Shown piece after piece: positions 1-5,523 of a stretch of DNA of 14,114 nt. Position 1 is the stretch's first letter. Each line of letters starts with the position of its first letter. The translations under genes were made by a program, and so were the position numbers. The notes under the pieces were generated by a model, which saw only the letters and a list, made by a program, of their open reading frames with translations, was not told where the DNA came from and did no database searches. This stretch comes from Methanomicrobiales archaeon (GTDB lineage: Archaea; Halobacteriota; Methanomicrobia; Methanomicrobiales; Methanoculleaceae), in assembly GCA_012511245.1 (NCBI GenBank), contig JAAZGM010000129.1, forward strand, positions 1 through 14,114, in the 5' to 3' direction.

Positions 1-7
1 AAAAAAA
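1..7 (-). terminator. T-tract terminator after pfdB
   Basis: The plus strand opens with seven A residues, which read as seven T residues on the minus strand, ten bases beyond the pfdB stop codon. Oligo-T runs on the non-template strand are the known intrinsic termination signal in archaea. The run touches the window edge, so its full length is unknown. It fits the end of the long minus-strand operon. Confidence 0.5.
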
Positions 8-17
8 GGTTGGCGGA

Positions 18-383
18 TCAGGCGGGGCCGGGAGGCTGCTGTTTTCCTTCCAGCGCTCCCCTGATCTGCGAGGACAGCTGCTCAAACCTGCTCTGCAACG
101 CCTTCTCCTGTTTCTCAAGCGACTTGATGCGGAGATCGAGCGTCTCGATGCGCTCGTTCAAGGATGCAAGCACCTGTTCCTTGCTCTTCTGCATCATGAC
201 GCTGCCGACGCTCGTGAAGACCGTTGCATCCTCAGGGACATCGGCAAGGTCTTCGACCGCGCGCCTGGCCTCGCGGATCGTCATCTCATACTGTGCTTTC
301 TGCGATACCACAGTCTGGAGCTGCTGCTGCATCTGCTGAAGCATCGCCAGCTGGTTCTGCACTTTTGGCGGGATGTTTTCCAT
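18..383 (-). CDS. pfdB: Prefoldin subunit beta
   Basis: This 121-residue protein is a subunit of prefoldin, the jellyfish-shaped hexamer (two alpha, four beta) that captures unfolded polypeptides in the cytosol and passes them to the thermosome. Its length is normal for the family. The sequence shows two long amphipathic helices rich in Gln, Glu, Lys and Arg (about residues 5-45 and 70-112), the coiled-coil arms. The turn between them contains VPEDATVFTSVGSVMM, the typical beta-hairpin segment of beta prefoldins. The tail (GKQQPPGPA) is short and disordered. The ATG is preceded by GAGGAG at about ten bases. It is the last gene of the minus-strand operon, 146 bp beyond pcc1, so it may also have its own promoter. 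A prefoldin gene in this neighbourhood is a known archaeal arrangement. Confidence 0.95.
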   Translation of the reverse strand: MENIPPKVQNQLAMLQQMQQQLQTVVSQKAQYEMTIREARRAVEDLADVPEDATVFTSVGSVMMQKSKEQVLASLNERIETLDLRIKSLEKQEKALQSRFEQLSSQIRGALEGKQQPPGPA

Positions 384-529
384 ATTTATCTACTCCTCAG
401 GTGGGATGAAGACCGATAATAGTATCTCAAGTGGCAGGCAGCAGCCTCGCTGGCCCTCTGCCCTTTCTCTACATGATAGGGGCGTGAAGCCCTTAAAGTG
501 TGAGGGTTCAGCGCCCGGTGCCGATGCCC
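384..529 (-). promoter_or_regulatory. pcc1-pfdB gap with possible pfdB promoter
   Basis: This is the widest gap inside the superoperon. Read on the minus strand it has a TTTAA core at about 493-498, which would start transcription near 470 and give a leader of about 85 nt. A second AT-rich stretch at 411-428 would place the start on top of the pfdB ribosome site (GAGGAG, 393-398), so it is less likely. A small hairpin (GGGC/GCCC, 480-483 with 489-492) abuts the first candidate. Neither TATA match is strong, and read-through from pcc1 is equally possible. Confidence 0.25.
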
Positions 530-784
530 CTATGCAGATACGCCGGGCGGGACGGCAACCTCTCGCATCTCGACCGCTATGGTGATCAGCCGGAGCCAGG
601 TGTTCAAGGCCGCCCTGAGTGCGGGTATATCGGTTGCACTCAGATCGAGGATGAGCGTATCGTCGCCTTCAAGCCTGACCCGGACGGATGACCGATCGCC
701 CACATCCCCCATCTCCTGGTAGATGGAGAGGTAAAGGGCGCGGGCGTCAGGCGTCGTGAACCGGAAGGCCGCGGTGTGTGTCAC
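530..784 (-). CDS. pcc1: KEOPS complex subunit Pcc1
   Basis: An 84-residue protein of the Pcc1/CTAG family. It is a small dimerising subunit of the KEOPS complex, which makes the t6A modification at position 37 of ANN-decoding tRNAs together with Kae1, Bud32 and Cgi121. Length and pattern fit: an N-terminal beta strand (HTAAFRFTTPDARALYLSIYQEM), a central pair of strands (VRVRLEGDDTLILDLSATD) and a C-terminal helix (IPALRAALNTWLRLITIAVEM). The conserved D-x-x-A-L-R-A-x-x-N-x-x-x-R-L-I features of this helix are visible. Its ATG overlaps the TGA of the brix gene by four bases, so translation is probably coupled. The other KEOPS genes are not in the window. Assignment rests on pattern recognition in a short protein; the neighbourhood supports it strongly. 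Confidence 0.88.
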   Translation of the reverse strand: MTHTAAFRFTTPDARALYLSIYQEMGDVGDRSSVRVRLEGDDTLILDLSATDIPALRAALNTWLRLITIAVEMREVAVPPGVSA

Positions 785-1185
785 GAGGCCACCTTCAGGG
801 TATAGCGCCTTCGCTGTGTTCCGTCAAAGACGATCCGGTGCTCCGTAAGGGACTCACCGGCAAACACGGTATCGGCGTGATCCTTGAGCGCCATGTATAC
901 CGGGCGATCCGAGACGAAGAGTCCGCGGGCGATCGCACCGGTCCGCTCTTCGACGGCAAACGTCCGTACGCGGATCTCTGCTGCCAGCTCTCCGCCGCCA
1001 TATACCAGGATCAGAAAAAAAGGACCGGATTTCGAGACGATCAAAACCGACTCATCAAGAGAGAAGAGGTCACCCATCCCCGCTTTCCCGCGGGTGACGT
1101 ATCCGGCTCCGATCGAGAACGCCATATCCCGTGCAAGGGTGCGTATCTCAGGGGCCGGTTTACGCGACGTCGTGACGACCGTCAT
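781..1185 (-). CDS. Brix domain ribosome-biogenesis protein (archaeal Imp4-like)
   Basis: A 134-residue archaeal Brix-domain protein. Eukaryotic relatives (Imp4, Rpf1, Rpf2, Brx1, Ssf1) bind rRNA during ribosomal subunit assembly; the archaeal single-domain proteins are assumed to act in rRNA maturation. The opening TTSRKPAPEIRTLARDMAFSIG and the following RGKAGMGDL are the family hallmark: a Thr-Ser-Arg-Lys segment, a helix with RxLARD, then an Arg-Gly-Lys turn. A central strand (SVLIVSKSGPFFLILVY) follows, and the C-terminal half forms the second repeat. The size is a little below the usual 150-190 residues but the domain seems complete. The ATG overlaps the rpoP stop codon. The position between rpoP and pcc1 is a conserved archaeal order. 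No enzymatic motif is expected. Confidence 0.88.
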   Translation of the reverse strand: MTVVTTSRKPAPEIRTLARDMAFSIGAGYVTRGKAGMGDLFSLDESVLIVSKSGPFFLILVYGGGELAAEIRVRTFAVEERTGAIARGLFVSDRPVYMALKDHADTVFAGESLTEHRIVFDGTQRRRYTLKVAS

Positions 1186-1313
1186 CGAGCCTTCAGATCT
1201 TTTATTCCAGCTCCGCGTTCCTTGAAGAGGATGCGGTGCCCGCAGTAGGGGCAGCGTATATTGACGTCAATCTCCACTTTCTGTTTACAGCGAGCGCACT
1301 TATAGGCAGCCAC
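1182..1313 (-). CDS. rpoP: DNA-directed RNA polymerase subunit P (Rpo12)
   Basis: A 43-residue gene with a GTG start, easily missed by length cut-offs. RpoP is the archaeal counterpart of eukaryotic Rpb12, a small zinc-binding subunit that helps hold the Rpo3/Rpo10/Rpo11 assembly platform of RNA polymerase. The translation begins (M)AAYKCARCKQKVEID and contains Cys6-x2-Cys9 and Cys21-x2-Cys24 (CPYCG), followed by HRILFKERG, the conserved tail seen in Rpb12/RpoP. The start is fixed by family length and by GGAGGG (1324-1329) about ten bases upstream, which lies in the last codons of rpl37ae. The stop overlaps the brix start by two bases (TGATG pattern on the minus strand). The gap to rpl37ae is six bases. 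Confidence 0.95.
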   Translation of the reverse strand: MAAYKCARCKQKVEIDVNIRCPYCGHRILFKERGAGIKDLKAR

Positions 1314-1319
1314 GACTGA

Positions 1320-1610
1320 TTAACCCTCCCTCTGCAGCGACCGCTCGATGCTCCGCGCGGCGATGCGCATTGCCGGGGTCTCCGGGACATAGCTGCCGCC
1401 GGCGAACTTGAACCCGCACTTGCGACACGTCCAGATACCCGTTCCCTCACGCTTGACCGCTTCCTGGTCGCAGCGGGGGCACGTATGCTTCGCGCGGGAG
1501 ACTGTCTCTATCTGGTTGATCCTCTTACGGATAAACCGGCCATACCTCGGACCAAAACGTCCGGAACTTCCGACTACCCTGCCCTTCGCACGCTGTTTGC
1601 GACTTGCCAT
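1320..1610 (-). CDS. rpl37ae: Large-subunit ribosomal protein L37Ae (eL43)
   Basis: A 96-residue zinc-ribbon ribosomal protein of the archaeal and eukaryotic 50S/60S subunit. The N-terminus is basic and rRNA-binding (MASRKQRAKGRVVGSSGRFG), and the zinc ribbon uses Cys44-x2-Cys47 and Cys62-x2-Cys65 (TCPRC and TCRKC). The downstream FAGGSYVPETPA segment is typical of the family. Its length is normal. The ATG has AGAGG at 1618-1622 upstream. It stands first in the downstream part of the operon, after a 55-bp gap that contains a convincing TATA box, so rpl37ae-rpoP-brix-pcc1 probably have their own promoter in addition to read-through from sbds. Confidence 0.97.
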   Translation of the reverse strand: MASRKQRAKGRVVGSSGRFGPRYGRFIRKRINQIETVSRAKHTCPRCDQEAVKREGTGIWTCRKCGFKFAGGSYVPETPAMRIAARSIERSLQREG

Positions 1611-1665
1611 TTCGCGTACCTCTTGTATGTCCTCTTATTTTTGTTTTGTCGATTAATATAGTTAC
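1611..1665 (-). promoter_or_regulatory. Internal promoter and RBS ahead of rpl37ae
   Basis: This 55-bp gap is markedly AT-rich against a GC-rich background. On the minus strand, just after the sbds stop, it reads CTATATTA at 1654-1661, a good archaeal TATA box. A start about 25 bases downstream (near 1632) would give a leader of about 20 nt carrying AGAGG (1618-1622) seven bases before the ATG. The A-rich, T-poor stretch between offers no obvious terminator. An internal promoter is the simplest reading. Confidence 0.6.
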
Positions 1666-2367
1666 TTACGACACCCGTTCGACAATCCGGGTCTCCGCGT
1701 TTCCCCTGGTGATCTTGTTCACCAGGTCGTAGAACTCTTCCTGGACACCTGCCGGAATCCTGACGACCGCGATCCACGATCCATCCTTCTGCCACTCATC
1801 CCGTTCAAGCGTTCCCGCGGTCGCGATCTCGTACGCCCGTGCGGTGTAGTCTGCAGGGATCTTCACGGCGATCCGGATCTCCTCAAACCGGATGGGAAGG
1901 AGCGGGCGGAGCGCCTTGACCACCTCTTTGACCTGCTCCTCGACGGACTTGAAGGGATCGATATTCACCCTTGCCTCTTCCATCGCAAGCTGGATACGCT
2001 GAGGGGGGTGCGGGTACCCCGACTGCGGATTGACGGCGTTCCTCGCGATGAACGTGATGACACGGTTCCGCTTCTCCGCGATGAGGTTGCGGCGCTGCTC
2101 CGCCGTGAGCTGGATCTCGCCTTTTTTGATGATCTTGAGTGCTGCCGGCTCAAACTCGGTCGTCTTGAAGACCTTCAGGAGGGCCTCATCAGAGGCCCGC
2201 TCGGCATGGGCGGCGTTTGAGAAGATGGAGTCGGCAGCAACGACATCCTCAAGATCGACCTCCTCGCCCTGCCGGATGCGCATGGCCTGGTTGGGGTCGA
2301 CGAGGAGTTCAAACCGCTCTCCATAGCTCTCAAGCCGCGCCACTACTGCCTGGTCAAGGGGGATCAT
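1666..2367 (-). CDS. Ribosome maturation factor SBDS
   Basis: Archaeal orthologue of the Shwachman-Bodian-Diamond syndrome protein, which works with the EF-2-like GTPase to remove the anti-association factor aIF6 from new large subunits. The start taken here is an ATG giving MIPLDQAVVARLESYGERFELLVDP (read from residue 1 to 25), the expected beginning of domain I. The FYSH-like domain I spans about 1-85. The middle helical domain contains LTAEQRRNLIAEKRNRVITFIARNAVNPQ. The C-terminal ferredoxin-like domain starts near LPIRFEEIRIAVKIP. Length is 233 residues, normal for archaea. A GTG at 2380-2382 in the same frame overlaps the psmA stop and would add five residues (VSVIR); it has no better ribosome site, so I prefer the ATG. 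Confidence 0.96.
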   Translation of the reverse strand: MIPLDQAVVARLESYGERFELLVDPNQAMRIRQGEEVDLEDVVAADSIFSNAAHAERASDEALLKVFKTTEFEPAALKIIKKGEIQLTAEQRRNLIAEKRNRVITFIARNAVNPQSGYPHPPQRIQLAMEEARVNIDPFKSVEEQVKEVVKALRPLLPIRFEEIRIAVKIPADYTARAYEIATAGTLERDEWQKDGSWIAVVRIPAGVQEEFYDLVNKITRGNAETRIVERVS

Positions 2368-2378
2368 ACGGATGACGC

Positions 2379-3101
2379 TCACTCTTCGAACTGGTCGACG
2401 TACGTCTTTACCTCGTCTTTCTCCAGCTTCCGGAACTCCCGGGTCTCGATAGAGACAAGACCGATCTCAATGGCGCTCACGTCGAGTTTGCCTTCCGTTG
2501 CAGCATGCAGAGCCTTGATCCCGAGCCCGATGGCACCGGCAAAGTCGGCGTCCTCCTGGTACTCGTCCTCAAAGACCTTCATGACCGCAGGCCGGCCGGT
2601 TCCGATGCCGGTCGCCTTGTACTCGAGCAGCGTGCCGCTCGGATCGGTCTCGAAGAGCCGGGCCTCCCCGTCGCTGACTCCTGCGATCAGGAGGGCGGTC
2701 CCGTAGGGGCGAGCGCCGCCGAACTGGGTGTAGGTCTGCATGTGATCGCAGAGCTTCTTCGCGAGAATCTCGACGTTGATCGGCTCGTTGTAGGAGACGC
2801 GGTTGATCTGCGCCTCGACTCTTGCCCGATCCACAAGGGACCGCGCATCGCCGACGAGGCCGGAGGATGCAACGCCGATGTGCGCGTCGATCTTGAAGAT
2901 CTTCTCGATAGATACGGGTTCAAGAAGACGGGACGTCACCCTCTTATCAACGATCAGCACGACACCTTCCCGGCACTTGATACCGACGGCCGTTGTACCT
3001 CGTTTCACTGCCTCTCTGGCGTATTCGACCTGGTAAAGCCTTCCGTCCGGGCTGAACACCGTGATCGCCCGGTCATATCCCATCTGATATTGTGGTTGCA
3101 T
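2379..3101 (-). CDS. psmA: Proteasome subunit alpha
   Basis: A 240-residue alpha subunit of the archaeal 20S proteasome, which forms the outer heptameric rings that gate entry to the proteolytic beta rings and dock the PAN or Cdc48 ATPases. The N-terminal signature YDRAITVFSPDGRLYQVEYA (residues 9-28) is diagnostic of alpha subunits, including the gating tail with Tyr and the Asp-Arg pair. The body follows the Ntn-hydrolase fold: AVKRGTTAVGIKC (31-43), the IGVASSGLVGDAR segment, then RPYGTALLIAGVSD. There is no active-site Thr, as expected for alpha. The start shares one base with the rnp2 stop (TAATG) and has GGAGG at 3109-3113 in the right place. The beta subunit is not in the window. The link to RNase P and SBDS genes is a classic archaeal superoperon feature. 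Confidence 0.98.
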   Translation of the reverse strand: MQPQYQMGYDRAITVFSPDGRLYQVEYAREAVKRGTTAVGIKCREGVVLIVDKRVTSRLLEPVSIEKIFKIDAHIGVASSGLVGDARSLVDRARVEAQINRVSYNEPINVEILAKKLCDHMQTYTQFGGARPYGTALLIAGVSDGEARLFETDPSGTLLEYKATGIGTGRPAVMKVFEDEYQEDADFAGAIGLGIKALHAATEGKLDVSAIEIGLVSIETREFRKLEKDEVKTYVDQFEE

Positions 3102-3583
3102 TATCGTTCCTCCAAATCGGCTTCGGTGAAAAAGAATGACTTCTGATGCTTAATACCTTTTTCAACCAAATCAACCTTTTGACGCGGATAGCGATAGGCC
3201 GTGAAATAGGTTTCCCCAATCTTCACGCCCTCATCCATAGAGAGGTGCCGTATCGGTCTCATCCGGCGTCGCAGGGCATGGATCGTTCCCGAGACGGCGA
3301 CCGTCCGGAGCGCGATCCGTTCATCGGCAGCTGTGGTGACCGTTGCAAGCGCGGCGGCGATATCCTTCTCGGTTCCCCGCCGGCACCGGACAATGGCGTA
3401 CCCCTCTTCGCAGAAGACCACCGCAGGTTGTGCAAGGCCTGCGGCCGCATCACCGAGGAGCGAGGTCACGGCCTCGATGACCGCGAGGTACACCTGTTTC
3501 TGATCTACCCGTGCCCCGCAGGGGTGAATTCGCACAAGGATGTAACGCCGCTTCGTCCGCATCGCCGGTGGTCGCGGCCTCAT
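3101..3583 (-). CDS. rnp2: RNase P protein component 2 (Pop5/Rpp14 family)
   Basis: A 160-residue RNase P protein. In archaea Rnp2 (Pop5) pairs with Rnp3 (Rpp30) to boost catalysis of the RNase P RNA in trimming tRNA 5' leaders. The family start (RRYILVRIHPCG, residues 11-22) is followed by the RNP-like fold segments AVIEAVTSLLGDAAAG and GYAIVRCRRGTEKDIAAALA. The C-terminal part, after about residue 115, carries TYFTAYRYPRQKVDLVEKG and is longer than in the smallest homologues. The first ATG overlaps the rnp3 stop by three bases and has GAGGGTGG just upstream; a later in-frame ATG (MRTKRR, residue 8) has no ribosome site. The adjacency of rnp2 and rnp3 matches their physical partnership. Confidence 0.93.
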   Translation of the reverse strand: MRPRPPAMRTKRRYILVRIHPCGARVDQKQVYLAVIEAVTSLLGDAAAGLAQPAVVFCEEGYAIVRCRRGTEKDIAAALATVTTAADERIALRTVAVSGTIHALRRRMRPIRHLSMDEGVKIGETYFTAYRYPRQKVDLVEKGIKHQKSFFFTEADLEER

Positions 3584-4224
3584 TCGACCACCCTCACAGG
3601 CTGGTGCGGTTCGATGATCTGTCCGATGGTCGAGAGCGCCTCGGTCACTTCCGCTCCGGTCATGCCGAAGAGCGCACAGAGGCCGCGGATATCGCGAACC
3701 GATCGCTGCCCGAGTATCGAGCAGGCATCGGATGATATCGTCAGCAGAAAGCCGTATCGTCGTTGCAGCGAGAGGATATCCGCATACTGCTGCAACACCC
3801 TCTGGCGTTTTGTCCCGCGAAAGTGGATGATGGGCGCCATCGAGATATCCACCGCCACGCCCTGCTCTGCAGCCGTCCGCGCAGCGACATGATCGAAGGC
3901 GTTTCTCCGGGCGGCATGAATGCTTCTGACGACGTTCACCTCTTTTATGGAGACGACTGCCCGGTTGAAGGCGGCGTCTCCGGCATCGACGTAGACGACA
4001 TCGGCCCGCCGGACGGCGGGGTCACGCACCCTCTTCAAAACCTCTTTTATCGACGTGGCGCCGATCGCGGCTCCCTGGAGAACCTCGATGCTGGATGGCT
4101 GACATACGGCATCTCCGATAACGACGACGCTATCGAACCCGAGTTCCCCCGCTTCGAGCGCCATTCGCGCAACTGTCGAGTCACCGGCAGGATAGGGATG
4201 CATACCGGCATCTGTGATCTTCAT
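3580..4224 (-). CDS. rnp3: RNase P protein component 3 (Rpp30/p30, TIM-barrel)
   Basis: A 214-residue protein of the Rpp30 family, with a PHP/TIM-barrel-like fold that has lost phosphoesterase activity and acts as the Pop5 partner in archaeal RNase P. The opening ITDAGMHPYPAGDSTVARMALEAGELGFDSVVVIGD corresponds in parts to the barrel's first strands (D5, H9 and the G-D-S turn are the conserved points). Later strands include VVYVDAGDAAFNRAVVS and GVAVDISMAPIIHF, and the helix RFAxxI-like stretch is replaced by RGTKRQRVLQQYADILSLQRR. The segment LLTISSDACSILGQRSVRDI is characteristic of archaeal p30. Size is normal. No clear Shine-Dalgarno precedes the ATG; the conserved N-terminus nevertheless argues for this start rather than Met8. 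It lies 31 bp after rpl15e. Confidence 0.93.
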   Translation of the reverse strand: MKITDAGMHPYPAGDSTVARMALEAGELGFDSVVVIGDAVCQPSSIEVLQGAAIGATSIKEVLKRVRDPAVRRADVVYVDAGDAAFNRAVVSIKEVNVVRSIHAARRNAFDHVAARTAAEQGVAVDISMAPIIHFRGTKRQRVLQQYADILSLQRRYGFLLTISSDACSILGQRSVRDIRGLCALFGMTGAEVTEALSTIGQIIEPHQPVRVVE

Positions 4225-4255
4225 CGTGAGCAGGCCGTATAAAAAAAAGGATTAT
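4225..4255 (-). terminator. T8 tract after rpl15e, merging into a TATA-like motif
   Basis: Read on the minus strand, the gap between rpl15e and rnp3 contains eight T residues (4241-4248) directly followed by ATAC. The T run is the form of an archaeal intrinsic terminator and could partly end rpl15e transcripts. The TTTATA at 4238-4243 also resembles a TATA box, but a start 25 bases downstream would fall inside rnp3. The terminator reading is therefore better supported than the promoter reading. Confidence 0.4.
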
Positions 4256-4846
4256 TTATTTGCCGCGGTTCGCGTGAGACCGGATGCTCGGGCGGGTTTT
4301 TTCGGTCCCGCGCCCGCGTGTCCGCATCCCGCGCCCCTTGACGCCGGCAGAGGTCTTGCCACGCTCTGCCCGGCCCCGCTGAGTCGGGTTCGCGATCCAC
4401 GCAAGGTTGCGGTCGCTCCTGATCGACGGGTGGTGCCCATCGACCATGATGACCTCGAACCACCTGGAGCGGCCGTCCTCTCCGACCCAGTAGGAGTTCA
4501 GGGCCTCCATGTTCGGGAACTTGCGGGATGCGCGCTCCTCGGCCATGCGCTGCAGGCTCTTTGCCGGGGTCATCCGGCGCATACCCATGCGCGCAGTCCT
4601 GCGCCCACGGGTGTACCGGGGTTTTCTCCGGCCGCCGCGGCGGACCTTGACCCGCACGACGACGATCCCCTGTTTTGCCTTGTATCCGAGCGACCGTGCC
4701 CGGTCGATCCGGGTCGGGCGTTCCACGCGCACAATACTCCCTTCGCGCCGCCAGACCTGGAGCCGCTCCCAGAGGAGGGCTTTCACTTCTGACTGGTCGG
4801 GCCGTTTCCATGCCTCGCGTACGTAGGCATACATCGATTTTGCCAT
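4256..4846 (-). CDS. rpl15e: Large-subunit ribosomal protein L15e (eL15)
   Basis: A 196-residue basic protein of the archaeal and eukaryotic large ribosomal subunit, where it threads through 23S rRNA. The length is normal for the family. Hallmarks include the start MAKSMYAYVREAWKRPD, the segment VRVERPTRIDRARSLGYKAKQGIVVVRVKVRRGGRRKPR in successive blocks (about residues 39-76) and the NSYWVGEDGRSRWFEVIMVDGHHPSI region (about 117-142) that is strongly conserved. The C-terminus is rich in Arg, Gly and Lys. It is preceded by an unusually complete Shine-Dalgarno (GAGGTGATC, 4853-4861) seven bases ahead of the ATG. It is the first gene of the minus-strand information-processing cluster and the best candidate for the one that carries the main promoter. 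Confidence 0.97.
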   Translation of the reverse strand: MAKSMYAYVREAWKRPDQSEVKALLWERLQVWRREGSIVRVERPTRIDRARSLGYKAKQGIVVVRVKVRRGGRRKPRYTRGRRTARMGMRRMTPAKSLQRMAEERASRKFPNMEALNSYWVGEDGRSRWFEVIMVDGHHPSIRSDRNLAWIANPTQRGRAERGKTSAGVKGRGMRTRGRGTEKTRPSIRSHANRGK

Positions 4847-4972
4847 GTCTTAGATCACCTCAGGTTCAGCGTTTCCGCCACATTCCTTTTCGGGACGTAT
4901 CCCGTGGTTCCTAACAGGTTGACGGGAGCAGGGATAAAGGATTGCTCTCGCTGCCCCGGCCTGCAGGAGAGC
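4847..4972 (-). promoter_or_regulatory. rpl15e promoter, leader hairpin and strong RBS
   Basis: On the minus strand this gap holds, in order, a TATA-like CCTTTATCC (4932-4940), a predicted start near 4911, a short hairpin with five-base arms and a four-base loop (CGGGA/TCCCG, 4891-4904), and GAGGTGATC (4853-4861), a near-perfect match to the complement of the 16S rRNA 3' end. The leader would be about 65 nt. This is probably the main promoter of the superoperon. Promoter strength cannot be judged from sequence. Confidence 0.5.
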
Positions 4973-5473
4973 CTATACCCCTTTGCGCTTCTCCACAACG
5001 CGGATGGCATCCATCCGGGTGACCGGATACTGCCCGTTCTCATCTTTCTCCGCCGATTTGACCATATCCCATATGGTGAGAAGGGCGGCTGAGACGCCGG
5101 TGAGCGCCTCCATCTCTACGCCCGTCCTCCCGTAGGACTTCACGCGGGCAATCGCCTCGATGTAGCCGTCGCCCTCTTCGAACTCGATCGTGATACCCGC
5201 AAGCGGTATGGGGTGGCACATGGGGATGAGGCGCGGCGTATCCTTCACCGCGAGGGTTGCTGCCACCCGTGCGGTCGCAAGCACGTTGCCTTTGACCGCG
5301 GTTCCCTCCCGGATGGCGCGGAGCGTCTCGCTCCGGAGGTAGATCCTGCCGCTCGCAACCGCTTCCCGGACGACCTCGGTCTTTCCCGAGATGTCCACCA
5401 TCTGTGCGCGGTCGTTCTCAATATGGGTGAAGACCGGGGTCTTGCCGTGTTCGCCGGACTCGCTCATCTGCAT
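4973..5473 (-). CDS. moaC: Cyclic pyranopterin monophosphate synthase MoaC
   Basis: A 166-residue enzyme of molybdopterin (Moco/tungstopterin) synthesis. It turns the MoaA product 3',8-cyclo-7,8-dihydroGTP into cyclic pyranopterin monophosphate. Methanogens need the cofactor for formylmethanofuran and formate dehydrogenases. The core motifs are present: KGNVLATARVAATLAVKDT (about 61-79), the active-site MCHPIPL (about 85-91) and TGVEMEALTGVSAALLTIWDMVKS, whose conserved Glu-Met and Lys residues belong to the catalytic pocket. Length is normal. Two ATGs (5473 and 5467) give MQMSESG or MSESG; neither has a clear Shine-Dalgarno, and the TATA position suggests a leaderless message. It sits 50 bp downstream of nnr on the same strand. 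Confidence 0.97.
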   Translation of the reverse strand: MQMSESGEHGKTPVFTHIENDRAQMVDISGKTEVVREAVASGRIYLRSETLRAIREGTAVKGNVLATARVAATLAVKDTPRLIPMCHPIPLAGITIEFEEGDGYIEAIARVKSYGRTGVEMEALTGVSAALLTIWDMVKSAEKDENGQYPVTRMDAIRVVEKRKGV

Positions 5474-5523
5474 CGCAGGATATCTTCTCTCTTCGGGAAT
5501 AAAAGAAGGCGGCTCAAGGCAGG
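5474..5523 (-). promoter_or_regulatory. moaC promoter, probably giving a leaderless mRNA
   Basis: The minus strand reads CTTTTATT at 5498-5505. Its centre is about 28 bases from the first moaC ATG, so transcription would begin within a few bases of the start codon. The absence of a GGAG-type ribosome site before the ATG agrees with a leaderless transcript. Confidence 0.45.

Noticed and set aside
479..498. Hairpin GGGC/GCCC as a terminator for pcc1
   Set aside because: The stem is only four bases and no T run follows on the minus strand, so termination is not supported.
2505..3146. Plus-strand frame of 213 codons opposite psmA
   Set aside because: The proteasome alpha signature on the other strand is unambiguous and the antisense translation shows no family features.
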